Origin: CAVSRC01 sp963732845
GTDB lineage: Bacteria > Pseudomonadota > Alphaproteobacteria > Rhizobiales > Kaistiaceae
Length of the DNA stretch: 64,000 bases
Reading direction: 5' to 3'
Assembly (NCBI GenBank): GCA_963732845.1
Contig: CAVTBE010000005.1
Location: 496,001-560,000 of the forward strand
This document shows, in pieces, positions 38,902 through 48,327 of this stretch (the first letter of the stretch is position 1; the number at the start of each line of letters is the position of its first letter). The notes beneath the pieces were generated by a model, which was not told the DNA's origin, did not search any database, and saw only the letters and a list, made by a program, of their open reading frames with translations. Position numbers and translations under genes: made by a program.

Positions 38902-39315
38902 CACCAGCCTCCCCCGCACAGAACCGTCCGTCGAACGACGCCCGCCGCCCATTTAAATCATTCTTTGCATCCGTACTCAATACGGGTTCTACCTGGCCCC
39001 ACTCCATTACTGGAATTGCAGTCCTGCGGCCAGCACCGGCGGAAATGCTCGATTCGATTGCCAAAACCGCTCCGGAACCGGCAGTTTTGTGCCGTTATAT
39101 CACTGAATATGCGATGTCCGCCGATCAGGGCGGAGGACAGCCACGGCAGGGTCTCGGGCATTCGGCCACCCAGCTGGCGCGGCACGGCGCCAGCACGACG
39201 GCTTATTTTGCATTCGTATTCAGATATGGATGGCGTATGATTCCTTGATCGGGCTCTTCGGACGTGTTCGCGATGCCAGGAGCACTGACCGGGGATTGAG
39301 GATGGCAAGGAAGCC
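38902..39315. other. 414-nt divergent regulatory region
   Basis: No credible gene. It separates the enolase-family operon (minus) from a LacI gene (plus). It contains the perfect palindrome CCGTACTCAATACGG (38971-38985), the AT-rich palindrome ATTTAAAT (38951-38958) and a looser related site near 39214-39229 (TCGTATTCAGATATGG). These are the best candidates for repressor sites. No convincing -35/-10 pair was identified. Confidence 0.6.
38971..38985. promoter_or_regulatory. Candidate LacI operator
   Basis: Perfect inverted repeat CCGTA-N5-TACGG, 70 nt upstream of the enolase-family operon start. A weaker copy with one extra spacer base occurs at 39214-39229. The size and symmetry suit a LacI dimer, but the centre is not the usual CG. 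Confidence 0.4.
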
Positions 39316-40375
39316 ATGGCAAAGCGGGCGAAAAGCGACACCGACGAAAACAGCAAGCATCCGCTGACCGCGCGCCAACTCGCCGGCGCGCTCGGGGTCA
39401 GCCAGTCCACGATCTCGCGCGCCTTCACGCCGGGCAGCAGCATCTCGCCCGACCTGCGCGAGCGCGTGCTGCAAAGTGCCCGCGAGTTCGGCTACCAGCC
39501 GAACGCGATAGCCTCGATGCTGACCAAGCGGCGCACCAATATCGTCGGCATCGTCGCGTCGGACATGCGCAACCCGTTTTACCCCGGTCTGATCGAACGG
39601 CTGACGCAACACCTGCAGCGGATCGGGCTGCAAAGCCTGCTGTTCAACGTGACGCCCGGCGCCAGCATCGAAGACCAGCTCGTCGCCATCCGCACCTACA
39701 ACGTCGATGCGGTCGTCATCATCGCCGCGACCGTGCTCAGCGAACGCTCCATCGCCTGGGCGACGGAGGGGAGACGGGCGATCCTGCTCAACCGTCTGAG
39801 CGACAACGACATCGCGACCGTCTGTTGCGACAACACGGCCGGAGCACGTGCCGTGGTCGACCACTTCCACGCCATCGGCTGCAAGAAGGTTGGCTATGTG
39901 GCCGGCCTTACCACGACTGCAATCGGAATCGAGCGGCGCTCGGCATTCGTCACGCGTCTCGCCGAGCTGGGGATGCGCCTCGCCGGGGTGGTCGTCCCGT
40001 GAGTCCTACAGCTATGAGGCCGGCTGGTCAGGGGCGTTGGATCTCCTGCCACGGAAACCCGACGCGATATTCTTCGCATCGGACATTCTCGCGATCGGCG
40101 GCATGGACGCCTTGCGTCGGGAGGCGAAGATCGCAATCCCGGACGATATCGTGGTCGCCGGTTTCGACGACGTCGCCATGGCGGGATGGCCGGCTTATTC
40201 GCTGACCACCTACAGGCAGCCGATCGACGACCTTATCGACGCCACACTCGAGCTGCTCACGGCCGATGACGTCGTGCCCCCCGTGCATCGGTCGATCGCC
40301 GGGGAACTGATCATCCGCTCCTCCTCCATGCGAGCCCCGGCAGAGGCTACAAGCCCGTCCGTTGTCCCGGGTTGA
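39316..40375 (+). pseudogene. LacI-family regulator, one frame break
   Basis: About 352 residues. N-terminal helix-turn-helix LTARQLAGALGVSQSTISRA, hinge and core NIVGIVASDMRNPFYPGLIE. After MRLAGVVV the frame shifts by one base near 39990-40005 and continues ESYSYEAGWSGALDLL, FFASDILAIGGMDALR and AGFDDVAMAGWPAYSLTTY to a normal end. Divergent from the enolase/CoA-transferase/Dpp operon and its likely repressor. If the break is real, that operon would be constitutive. Confidence 0.85.
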
Positions 40376-40684
40376 CCTTGAGGCAAACGGCGAATCTGGC
40401 GCCGATCGCAGGAGCGACGACCGGCAAATGCATTGCCGTTCATGGGGCCGCCGCCCGGTCGAATGATTCGGCGCGGGCTTGACCGCTGCCCTGAAAGAAG
40501 GATGCCCGCCGACGCACCGTTCGCGCGGTCGCGCTCGCTCGCAGCCGCCCTTCCGCCGCTGCCGGTGCGCGTCCTTAAAATTCGTGCTGCCGATCCCGCT
40601 CGATCGTCGACCACCACCGGATTGACACCTGAAAAACGATGTATAAAACATCATGTTCGATTTCCGAAAGCCCATTCCTGATAG
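40376..40684. other. 309-nt gap before the XRE regulator
   Basis: No gene seen. The last 70 nt contain a promoter-like TTGACA (40622-40627) and a palindrome described separately. The rest is GC-rich with no clear signal. Confidence 0.6.
40638..40652 (+). promoter_or_regulatory. Candidate operator of the XRE regulator
   Basis: Perfect inverted repeat GATGT-N5-ACATC, 33 nt upstream of the XRE start and 10 nt after TTGACA (40622-40627). The TATAAA inside it (40642-40647) may serve as -10, although the 14-nt spacing is short. A bound regulator would cover the promoter, so autoregulation of the XRE-hyf operon is likely. Confidence 0.5.
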
Positions 40685-40972
40685 ATGATATCCTCAGGCC
40701 AACTACGGGCGGCCCGCGCCTTGCTCGGCATTGATCAGCGCCGTCTGGCGGAGCTCGCCGGCTTGTCGGTGCCGACCATCCAGCGGATGGAAGCGAGCGA
40801 CGGCATCATCCGCGGCACGGTCGATTCGCTGACCAAGCTGATCGCCGCGCTGGAGGCAGCCGGACTGGTCCTGATCGGCGACGGCGCGGCGAGCGCCGAA
40901 GGCGGCCGTGGCGTGCGCCTCAGGGAGGTGGCGAAGCCGCCGGAGCCGCCGGCCAACGGGTCCGACGGATAG
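40685..40972 (+). CDS. XRE-family helix-turn-helix regulator
   Basis: 95 residues. The helix-turn-helix LRAARALLGIDQRRLAELAG, followed by LSVPTIQRMEASDG, fills the N-terminal half; the tail is Ala/Gly/Pro-rich. It lies 6 nt upstream of the first membrane-subunit gene and is almost certainly cotranscribed with the hyf-like operon, so it is the obvious candidate controller. No effector domain is present, which leaves the signal unknown. Confidence 0.88.
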   Translation: MISSGQLRAARALLGIDQRRLAELAGLSVPTIQRMEASDGIIRGTVDSLTKLIAALEAAGLVLIGDGAASAEGGRGVRLREVAKPPEPPANGSDG

Positions 40973-40978
40973 CACCTC

Positions 40979-42986
40979 ATGTCCGCTGTCTTTGCGCTCA
41001 CCTGCATTGCGATCCTGCTGGCGAACGGCGTGCTCGCCGTCGGCATGACGCGGCGGCCGGCGGCCGGAGCGACGGTCTATGGCATCGCGCTGGCGGTCTC
41101 GGTGGTGATGCTCGTCGGCGCGCTGTGGCGGCTGGTGACGTTCTCCGCTGCCGACGCGGTCGTACTGCCTCTTGGCCTGCCTTGGATCGGCGCCCATTTT
41201 CGTGTCGACGCGCTCGCGGCCTTCTTCCTGGTGGTGGTCAATCTCGGCGGCGCCGGGGCGAGCCTCTTCGCGCTCGGCTACGGCCGTCACGAACATGCGC
41301 CGGAGCGGGTGCTGCCCTTCTATTCCGTGTTCCTCGCCGCCATGAACATGGTGGTTCTGGCCGACGACGCCTTCGCCTTCCTGTTCTCCTGGGAGTTCAT
41401 GTCGCTGGCCTCGTGGGCGCTGGTCATGGCCCACCACGAGGACGCGGAGAACCGGCAGGCGGGCTTCGTCTACATCGTCATGGCGAGCGCCGGCACGCTG
41501 GCGCTGCTGCTTGCCTTCGGCCTGCTTGCCGGGGCGACCGGCGGCTATGCCTTCTCCGCCATGCGGGCGGCGACGCTGCCCCCTTCGCAGGCGCCTGGTT
41601 CTGGTGCTGACACTCATCGGTGCCGGTTCCAAGGCCGGCATCGTGCCGCTGCATGTCTGGCTGCCGCTGGCCCATCCGGCGGCGCCCAGCCACGTCTCGG
41701 CGCTGATGAGCGGCGTCATGACCAAAGTCGCGGTCTACGGCTTTATCCGCGTCGCCTTCGATCTGGTGGGGCCGCTCCCCTGGTGGTGGGCTACGATCGT
41801 GGTCGTGCTCGGCGGCGTGACCGCGGTGCTTGGCGTGCTCTACGCGCTGATGCAGCACGACCTGAAGCGGCTGCTCGCCTATCACACGGTCGAGAACATC
41901 GGCATCATCTTCATCGGCCTCGGCCTGGCGCTCGGATTCAGGACCAACGGCATGGCCGCTGCGGCGGCCCTGGCGATGACTGCGGCGCTGTTCCACGTCT
42001 TCAACCATTCGCTGTTCAAGAGCCTGCTCTTCTTCGGCTCCGGCGCGGTTCTCAACGCCACCGGCGAACGCGACATGGAACGTCTCGGCGGGCTCATTCA
42101 TCGCATGCCGGTGACCGCCTTCGCCTTTCTCGCCGGCTGTGTCGCCATCTCGGCCCTGCCGCCGCTCAACGGCTTCGTCTCCGAATGGCTGACCTTCCAG
42201 GCTATCCTGCTCAGCCCCGATCTGCCGCAATGGGACCTGAAGATCATGGTGCCGGCGGTCGGCGCGCTGCTGGCATTGTCGGCGGCGCTCGCCGCGGCCT
42301 GCTTCGTCAAGGCCTATGGCGTGAGCTTCCTCGGCCGGCCGCGCAGCGCGGCTGCGGCGGACGCCCTTGAGGTCGACCGTTTCTCGCTCGCCGCCATGCT
42401 GGGCCTCGCCGCCCTCTGCCTTGTCGCGGGCATTCTGCCCGGCTTCGTCATCGACAGCCTGTCGCCGGTCGCGACCCTGCTCACCGGCGACCGCATGCCG
42501 GTGCAGTCGGCGGTGTCGTGGCTTTCCATCGTGCCGATCGGGGCCAGCCGCAGCTCCTACAACGGCCTGCTGGTCTTCGTCTTCATCGTACTGTCGGCCA
42601 GCATCGGCGTTCTCGCCATCCACCGCTTCGCCTCGCGCGCCGTGCGGCGTGCCCCGGCCTGGGACTGCGGCTTTCCCGATTCGAGCCCGGCGACGCAATA
42701 CAGCGCCTCGAGCTTCGCCCAGCCGATCCGCCGGGTCTATGCAACCGTTCTGTTCGGGGCCCGCGAGACCGTCGACATGCCGGCGCCGGGTGACATGCGC
42801 CCCGCCGCCTTCCACCTCACCCTGCGCGATCTCATTTGGGAGACGCTCTATCTGCCGGTGGCAGGCTTCGTCGGCAGCACCGCGTCTATCCTAAATCGGT
42901 TTCAGTTCCTGACCATCCGCCGCTATCTCAGCCTCGTCTTCGCGGCGCTGGTCATCCTGCTCGTGGTGCTGGCGGTATGGACGTGA
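40979..42986 (+). pseudogene. hyfB: HyfB-like proton-channel subunit, one frame break
   Basis: About 669 residues, highly hydrophobic (14 or more segments), of the NuoL/MrpA antiporter-like family. Typical parts are WEFMSLASWALVMAHH, GAGSKAGIVPLHVWLPLAHP, PSHVSALMSGVMTKVAVYG, AYHTVENIGIIFIGLG and HVFNHSLFKSLLFFGSG, including the channel lysines and glutamates. The frame shifts by one base at about 41580-41610, after MRAATLPP. Both halves are fully conserved. First and largest membrane subunit of the Ehr-type complex. The break would destroy the complex if real; all other subunits are intact, so a sequencing error is favoured. Confidence 0.85.
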
Positions 42987-43933
42987 TCCTCAATCTCGTC
43001 GTGCAAGGCACGCAGATGCTGCTGGTGCTGGCACTGGCGCCGCTGTTGACCGGCTTCGTGCGCAAGATGAAGGCGCGGCTCTTGCGCCGGCAGGGGCCGT
43101 CGCTGATCCAGCCTTATCGCGACCTCGCCAAGCTGATGCGCAAGGAGGTGGTGCTGGCCGACAACGCTTCGTGGCTGTTCCGCGCGGTGCCCTATCTCGT
43201 CTTCTCCGGCACCTGGGTGGCGGCGGCGCTGGTGCCAACCTTTGCCACGGGCCTCATCTTCTCGTGGTCGGCCGATCTCATCGCCATCATCGCGCTGCTC
43301 GGCAGCGCTCGCTTCTTCGTGGCGCTTGCCGGCATGGACATCGGCACATCCTTCGGCGGCATCGGCTCCAGCCGTGAGATGATGATCGCCTCGCTGGCCG
43401 AGCCGGCGATGATCATGATGGTCTTCTCGCTGGCGCTGGTCGTGGGCTCGACCCAGCTCTCGACGGTGGCGGTAGAACTTGCCGCCGGTGTCGGCCTGCG
43501 CGTCTCGCTGGGCTTGGCGCTGGTCGCTCTGGTGATGGTGGCGATCGCCGAGACCGGGCGCATTCCGGTCGACAATCCGGCGACGCACCTGGAACTGACC
43601 ATGGTGCACGAGGCGATGATCCTCGAATATTCCGGCCGCCACCTGGCGGTGATCGAGCTCGCCGCCTCACTCAAGCTCCTGCTCTACGTCTCGCTGATCG
43701 CCTGCGTTTTCGTGCCCTGGGGAATCGCACCGCCGGGCGCGGCGCCGGCGGCCTTCGTCGTCGGTTTTGCCGCCTATGTCGCCAAGCTGGCGGTCGGCGG
43801 TGCGCTCCTTGCCTCCTTCGAGACAACCATCGCCAAGATGCGTGTCTTCCGCGTGCCCGAATTCATGGGCGCCGGGTTGATGCTGGGTCTCCTCGGTACC
43901 CTCCTTCTCTTCGTGACGCGGACCTTCCAATGA
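42977..43933 (+). CDS. hyfC: HyfC-like (NuoH-type) membrane subunit
   Basis: 318 residues, about eight transmembrane segments, of the complex I subunit 1/HyfC family. RRQGPSLIQPYRDLAKLMRK and EVVLADNASWLFRAVPYLVF are the hallmark N-terminal loop, and AETGRIPVDNPATHLELTMV with HEAMILEYSG is the conserved acidic loop facing the quinone or hydrogenase module. The ATG overlaps the hyfB end by 10 nt. It connects the soluble arm to the membrane arm. Confidence 0.92.
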   Translation: MDVILNLVVQGTQMLLVLALAPLLTGFVRKMKARLLRRQGPSLIQPYRDLAKLMRKEVVLADNASWLFRAVPYLVFSGTWVAAALVPTFATGLIFSWSADLIAIIALLGSARFFVALAGMDIGTSFGGIGSSREMMIASLAEPAMIMMVFSLALVVGSTQLSTVAVELAAGVGLRVSLGLALVALVMVAIAETGRIPVDNPATHLELTMVHEAMILEYSGRHLAVIELAASLKLLLYVSLIACVFVPWGIAPPGAAPAAFVVGFAAYVAKLAVGGALLASFETTIAKMRVFRVPEFMGAGLMLGLLGTLLLFVTRTFQ

Positions 43934-44598
43934 TCGGCACCGGCATCGATTTCGACATTGCCCATCTGCTTGCCGGCAGCCTGGTGCTGATGAGCTTCGT
44001 GCTGCTCTACCAGGATCGCATGTATGCGCTGATCAACGTCTATGCCCTGCATGCGCTCGTGCTCACGCTGTCGGTGGCATGGCAGGCGCTGGTGCAGAAC
44101 GCACCGCACCTTTTCGTCACCGCGGGAATCGCGCTTGCGTTCAAGGCGATCATCATCCCGACGGCGCTGCATCGCATGGTGGCGCGTTTCGGCATCCACC
44201 GCCAGATCGAAGCGGTCGGCGGCGTTGCGCCCACGATGCTCGCCGGCATGGCACTGGTGGCCCTGTCGATGGTGGTGATGCTGCGGGTGACGGCCGCCGC
44301 AGGCCCACTGGCGCGTGAGGACATGGCCTTCGCCCTGTCGGTGGTTCTGCTCGGTCTCCTGATCATGGTGACAAGACGCAACGCCGTCAGTCAGGTGATC
44401 GGCTTCATGTCGCTGGAGAATGGGTTGGTGCTGGCCGCCACCGGCGCCAAGGGCATGCCGCTGGTGGTCGAGATCAGCGTCGCCTTCTCCATCCTCATCG
44501 CGTTCATCGTCATCGGCATATTTCTGTTCCGCATCCGCGAGCGCTTCGACACGGTGGATGTGCACGTCCTCGACCGCTTCCGGGGAGAGCAGCCGTGA
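43930..44598 (+). CDS. hyfE: HyfE-like membrane subunit
   Basis: 222 residues, six to seven hydrophobic segments, HyfE family (contains a NuoK-like part: VSQVIGFMSLENGLVLAATG). Joined to its neighbours by ATGA and GTGA overlaps. In hydrogenase-4-like complexes this subunit belongs to the proton-pumping arm. Confidence 0.88.
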   Translation: MIGTGIDFDIAHLLAGSLVLMSFVLLYQDRMYALINVYALHALVLTLSVAWQALVQNAPHLFVTAGIALAFKAIIIPTALHRMVARFGIHRQIEAVGGVAPTMLAGMALVALSMVVMLRVTAAAGPLAREDMAFALSVVLLGLLIMVTRRNAVSQVIGFMSLENGLVLAATGAKGMPLVVEISVAFSILIAFIVIGIFLFRIRERFDTVDVHVLDRFRGEQP

Positions 44599-46040
44599 GC
44601 GGGTTCGGGGTCGAGATCGCCATCCTCGCCATTCCACTGGCGGCTGCCGGCCTGCTGGCGGCGTTGCCTGGCTACAAGCTGACGGCACGGCTCAACGTGG
44701 CAGCGAGTCTCGCCACGCTGATCGCGGCGCTGCTGCTCTTCGTCGTGCCGCGCCCTACCCCCGGCCGCTATCTGCTGATCGACGACCTCAATATCGTCTT
44801 CGTGGTCCTCACCACCTTCGTCGCCTTCACCACCAGCGTCTTCAGCGCGAGCTACATTAGCCACGAGCTGGAGACGGGGCGGCTGACGCCGGCCTATCTG
44901 CGCTTCTACCACGCCATGTATCAGCTGATGATGTTCGGCATGAACCTGGCGCTGATTGCCAACAATATCGGCGTGATGTGGGTGGCGATCGAGCTGGCGA
45001 CGCTGACCACGGTGCTGATGGTCGGCATCTACCGCACGCATGAGGCGCTGGAAGCGGCGTGGAAGTATTTCATCCTCGGCAGCGTCGGCATCGCTCTGGC
45101 GCTGTTCGGCACGATTCTCGTCTACATGGCCGCGCGGCCGGTGATCGGCGAAGGACCCGACGCCATGGTGTGGACAAGGCTCATCGAGGAGGCGAGCAAG
45201 TTCGACCCGGCGCTGCTCAACCTTGCCTTCATCTTCCTGCTGCTCGGCTACGGCACCAAAGTGGGCCTGGCGCCGCTGCATGCCTGGCTGCCCGACGCCC
45301 ATGCCGAAGGCCCGACGCCGATCTCGGCGGTGCTCTCCGGCCTGCTGCTCAACGTGGCGCTTTACGCGGTGCTGCGCTTCAAGCTGCTGCTGGCGGCCAA
45401 CAGCGCGGCGCTGGCGCCGGGGCCGCTGCTGGTGGTGATGGGGCTGGGATCGCTGGTCTTCGCCGCCTTCATGCTCTACCGGCGGCGCGACATCAAACGC
45501 TTCTTCGCCTATTCGTCGATCGAGCACATGGGAATCATTGCCTTCGCCTTCGGGATGGGCGGGCCGCTGGCTAATTTCGCCGGCCTCTATCACATGGTCA
45601 TGCACTCGCTGACCAAGTCGGGCATCTTCTTCGCCGTCGGCCATGTGGCGCAGGTCAAGGGCACGCAGAAGATCGCCGACATCAAGGGGCTGACCGCCAG
45701 CCATCCGGTGCTCGGCTGGGCGCTGGCGCTGGGCGTGGTCGCCATCGCCGGCCTGCCGCCGCTCGGCATCTTCATGAGCGAGTTTCTGGTCGTTTCCTCG
45801 ACCTTCGCCCGGGCACCGCTGCTGGCACTCATCTTCGTCGGCGGCCTGCTGGTCGCCTTTGCCGCGCTCATGCTGCGCCTGCAGGGGCTGGTCTTCGGCG
45901 AGCCGTCGGGCAGCACGGCGCCGGTGAAGGCGTCCTACGTTCCCATGTTCATCCATTTCGCCCTGGTGCTCATCGCCGGCTTCTACATGCCGCCCATGCT
46001 GGTCACCTGGTTCGAGCACATTGCGGGGCTGCTCGGATGA
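44595..46040 (+). CDS. hyfF: HyfF-like (NuoL/N-type) proton-channel subunit
   Basis: 481 residues, about 14 transmembrane segments. Antiporter-family blocks are visible: MWVAIELATLTTVLMVGIYR, GYGTKVGLAPLHAWLPDAHA, PTPISAVLSGLLLNVALYAV, AYSSIEHMGIIAFAFGMGG and AMHSLTK-type helix YHMVMHSLTKSGIFF. It starts with GTG overlapping hyfE and ends overlapping hyfG. Together with HyfB it gives the complex two separate channel subunits. Confidence 0.92.
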   Translation: MSGFGVEIAILAIPLAAAGLLAALPGYKLTARLNVAASLATLIAALLLFVVPRPTPGRYLLIDDLNIVFVVLTTFVAFTTSVFSASYISHELETGRLTPAYLRFYHAMYQLMMFGMNLALIANNIGVMWVAIELATLTTVLMVGIYRTHEALEAAWKYFILGSVGIALALFGTILVYMAARPVIGEGPDAMVWTRLIEEASKFDPALLNLAFIFLLLGYGTKVGLAPLHAWLPDAHAEGPTPISAVLSGLLLNVALYAVLRFKLLLAANSAALAPGPLLVVMGLGSLVFAAFMLYRRRDIKRFFAYSSIEHMGIIAFAFGMGGPLANFAGLYHMVMHSLTKSGIFFAVGHVAQVKGTQKIADIKGLTASHPVLGWALALGVVAIAGLPPLGIFMSEFLVVSSTFARAPLLALIFVGGLLVAFAALMLRLQGLVFGEPSGSTAPVKASYVPMFIHFALVLIAGFYMPPMLVTWFEHIAGLLG

Positions 46041-47551
46041 CGGCACGCGATGCCCTCATCGCCCGTGGAACTCCGGTCGCCGGCCATCGGCCGTGGCCGC
46101 GGGTCGCGGTCGGTGCCGACGGCTGGCGCGACGTCATCGAGGCGCTGGCGGCGGGCGAGCTGACGCTCGTCAGCGAATGGGGCGAGACCGGCACGGTGCA
46201 CATGGCGGTTGCCGATGCCGGCGGCCTGGCCGTGGTGAGCCTGGCCGTGCCCGACGGGCGTTTCCCGAGCGTCGGCGCCAGTCACCCGCCCGCCATCCGC
46301 CTGGAGCGGGCGATGGCCGACCTGTTCGGCCTCACGCCGGATGGCCTCCGCGACACGCGCCCATGGCTGGACCACGGTCGCTGGGGCGTTCGCCGGCCTT
46401 TGGCGGCGCAACCCGACCAAAAAGCGGAAGAGGCCATTCCTGCGTCGGCCTATCGGTTCCTGCCGGTCGAGGGCGAGAGCCTCCACCAGATTCCGGTCGG
46501 GCCGGTGCACGCCGGCATCATCGAGCCCGGGCACTTCCGATTCACCGCGAGCGGCGAAACGATCGTCCGACTGGAAGAACGCCTGGGCTATGTCCACAAG
46601 GGCATCGAGGGGCTGATGCGCGGCGCCGACCTGGCGCAGGCGGCGCGGCTGGCCGGGCGCGTCTCCGGCGATTCGACGGTCGCCTATGCCTTCGCCTTCG
46701 CCCGCGCGGTCGAGGCGGCGCTCGACATCACGCCGCCGCCGCGCGCCGTCTGGTTGCGTGCGCTGATGGCCGAGGTGGAACGGCTCGCCAACCATCTCGG
46801 CGATATCGGCGCCATCTGCAACGACGCCGCCTTCGCACTGATGCTTGCCCATTGCAGCGTCTTGCGCGAGCGCGTGCTGCGCTTCGCAGCCACCACCTTC
46901 GGTCATCGCCTGATGATGGACCGGATCGTGCCGGGCGGCGTCGCCGTCAACTTTGCCGACGAAGCAAAGCCCGCATTGGCGGCATTGCTGGACGAAATGT
47001 GGGAGGTGTTTCCGCGCCTCGTCAGTCTCTACGACAACACCGCCTCGTTGCAGGAGCGCACCGTCGGCACCGGCATCCTCTCTGCCGAACTGGCGCGCCA
47101 GTTCGCCGTCGGCGGGCCCATCGGTCGCGCGTCGGGCCGCGCCTTCGACACGCGGCGCGACCTGTCGTACTCACCTTATGACGACCTTCCTTTGAGAGTG
47201 GCGGTGCGCGAAGACGGCGACGTCAATGCGCGCGTCTGGCTGCGCATCCGAGAGGTCGAGCAGAGCCTGTTGCTGATCGAGCGGATTGCGGCCGGCCTGC
47301 CGGACGGTCCGCTCCGCGTGGATGGTCCGGCGCGGGCAGGAGAAGGCGCTGCGCTCGTCGAAGGGTTCCGCGGCGACATCTTCGTGTCGGTACGCCTCGG
47401 CGCCGATGGGCGCGTCGAGCGCTGTCACCTGCGCGACCCGTCATGGTTCCAATGGCCGCTGCTCGAAGCTGCGATCGAGGGCAACATCGTCGCCGACTTC
47501 CCGATTTGCAACAAATCGTTCAACTGCTCCTATTCCGGACACGACTTGTAG
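46037..47551 (+). CDS. hyfG: HyfG-like catalytic-arm subunit without NiFe cysteines
   Basis: 504 residues: an N-terminal NuoC-like part (to about residue 150) fused to a NuoD/hydrogenase-large-subunit-like part. In true group 4 hydrogenases the first motif is CGIC; here the same place (after LAQAARLAGRV) reads SGDS at residues 210-213. The C-terminal DPCxxC motif is also absent; the protein ends NKSFNCSYSGHDL with cysteines only at 491 and 497. It therefore cannot hold a NiFe centre in the normal way. This matches the energy-converting-hydrogenase-related (Ehr) complexes, whose reaction is unknown. Confidence 0.9.
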   Translation: MTARDALIARGTPVAGHRPWPRVAVGADGWRDVIEALAAGELTLVSEWGETGTVHMAVADAGGLAVVSLAVPDGRFPSVGASHPPAIRLERAMADLFGLTPDGLRDTRPWLDHGRWGVRRPLAAQPDQKAEEAIPASAYRFLPVEGESLHQIPVGPVHAGIIEPGHFRFTASGETIVRLEERLGYVHKGIEGLMRGADLAQAARLAGRVSGDSTVAYAFAFARAVEAALDITPPPRAVWLRALMAEVERLANHLGDIGAICNDAAFALMLAHCSVLRERVLRFAATTFGHRLMMDRIVPGGVAVNFADEAKPALAALLDEMWEVFPRLVSLYDNTASLQERTVGTGILSAELARQFAVGGPIGRASGRAFDTRRDLSYSPYDDLPLRVAVREDGDVNARVWLRIREVEQSLLLIERIAAGLPDGPLRVDGPARAGEGAALVEGFRGDIFVSVRLGADGRVERCHLRDPSWFQWPLLEAAIEGNIVADFPICNKSFNCSYSGHDL

Positions 47552-47557
47552 CCGCCC

Positions 47558-48073
47558 ATGCGCCAGCTCCTCTTCCAGGGCCTGACCCACGCCACCCTCA
47601 CCGAGCCGCCGCCGGCTGCGGACGAGGACGTGGCGGAGCTTGCGCGCGAACTCGATGACGCCGCACGGCGCCATCTTGGTCGCAGTCTCGCCATCCGCCA
47701 GGTCGACGCCGGCTCGTGCAACGGCTGCGAACTCGAGATCCATGCCCTCAACAATGCCTTCTACGATCTCGAACGTTTCGGACTGCATTTCGTTGCCTCG
47801 CCGCGGCATGCCGACGTGCTTCTCGTGACCGGCCCGGTGACCAGGAACATGGCCGAGGCGCTCGAGCGCACCTACGCCGCCACGCCCGATCCCAAATGGG
47901 TCGTCGCCGTCGGCGATTGCGCCCGCGACGGCGGCTGTTTTGCCGGCAGCTACGCCGTCAGTGGCGGCGTCTCGGTCGTCGTCCCCGTCGATCTCCACAT
48001 CGCGGGCTGCCCACCGACTCCCAAGCAGATCCTTTCAGGTCTGCTCGCGCTCCTGCGGCGGGTGGCCGGGTAG
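47558..48073 (+). CDS. hyfI: HyfI-like (NuoB-type) iron-sulfur subunit
   Basis: 171 residues of the NuoB/hydrogenase small subunit family. Cysteines C54 and C57 (SCNGCELE), C121 (GDCARDGGC) and C151 (AGCPPTP) form the site for the proximal [4Fe-4S] cluster, so this electron-transfer site is intact although the partner lacks NiFe ligands. Starts 6 nt after hyfG; last gene of the operon. No HyfA/HyfH-type ferredoxin subunit follows, so the electron donor must come from elsewhere. Confidence 0.92.
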   Translation: MRQLLFQGLTHATLTEPPPAADEDVAELARELDDAARRHLGRSLAIRQVDAGSCNGCELEIHALNNAFYDLERFGLHFVASPRHADVLLVTGPVTRNMAEALERTYAATPDPKWVVAVGDCARDGGCFAGSYAVSGGVSVVVPVDLHIAGCPPTPKQILSGLLALLRRVAG

Positions 48074-48327
48074 TTCCCACGGGGCCGCATCAGGTCGACT
48101 TGCCTGCTGATGCCGCTTTGGTCGCGGGCCTTATGCAAATCGCGCTCAGACACGGGGTACGCACACGCTGACGCCGAATGGCGGCTGGTCCCCTCGCCCC
48201 ATTGTCGAGCAATTCATCAACCGCCACGTCACGATATCCGGCCGACAGAGAATTCTCCGCCAAATAGCGCATGTCAGGCGCCTTCCCGGGCCGGGAGAGA
48301 CGCCCCTACCCTCCGCCAGCGTGCGGG

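Noticed and set aside
39214..39229. Second full operator copy near the LacI gene
   Set aside because: The spacer is one base longer and an arm has a mismatch; it is mentioned only as a weak resemblance.
46037..47551. HyfG as an active NiFe hydrogenase catalytic subunit
   Set aside because: CGIC and DPCxxC motifs are missing (SGDS at 210-213; only C491 and C497 near the end).
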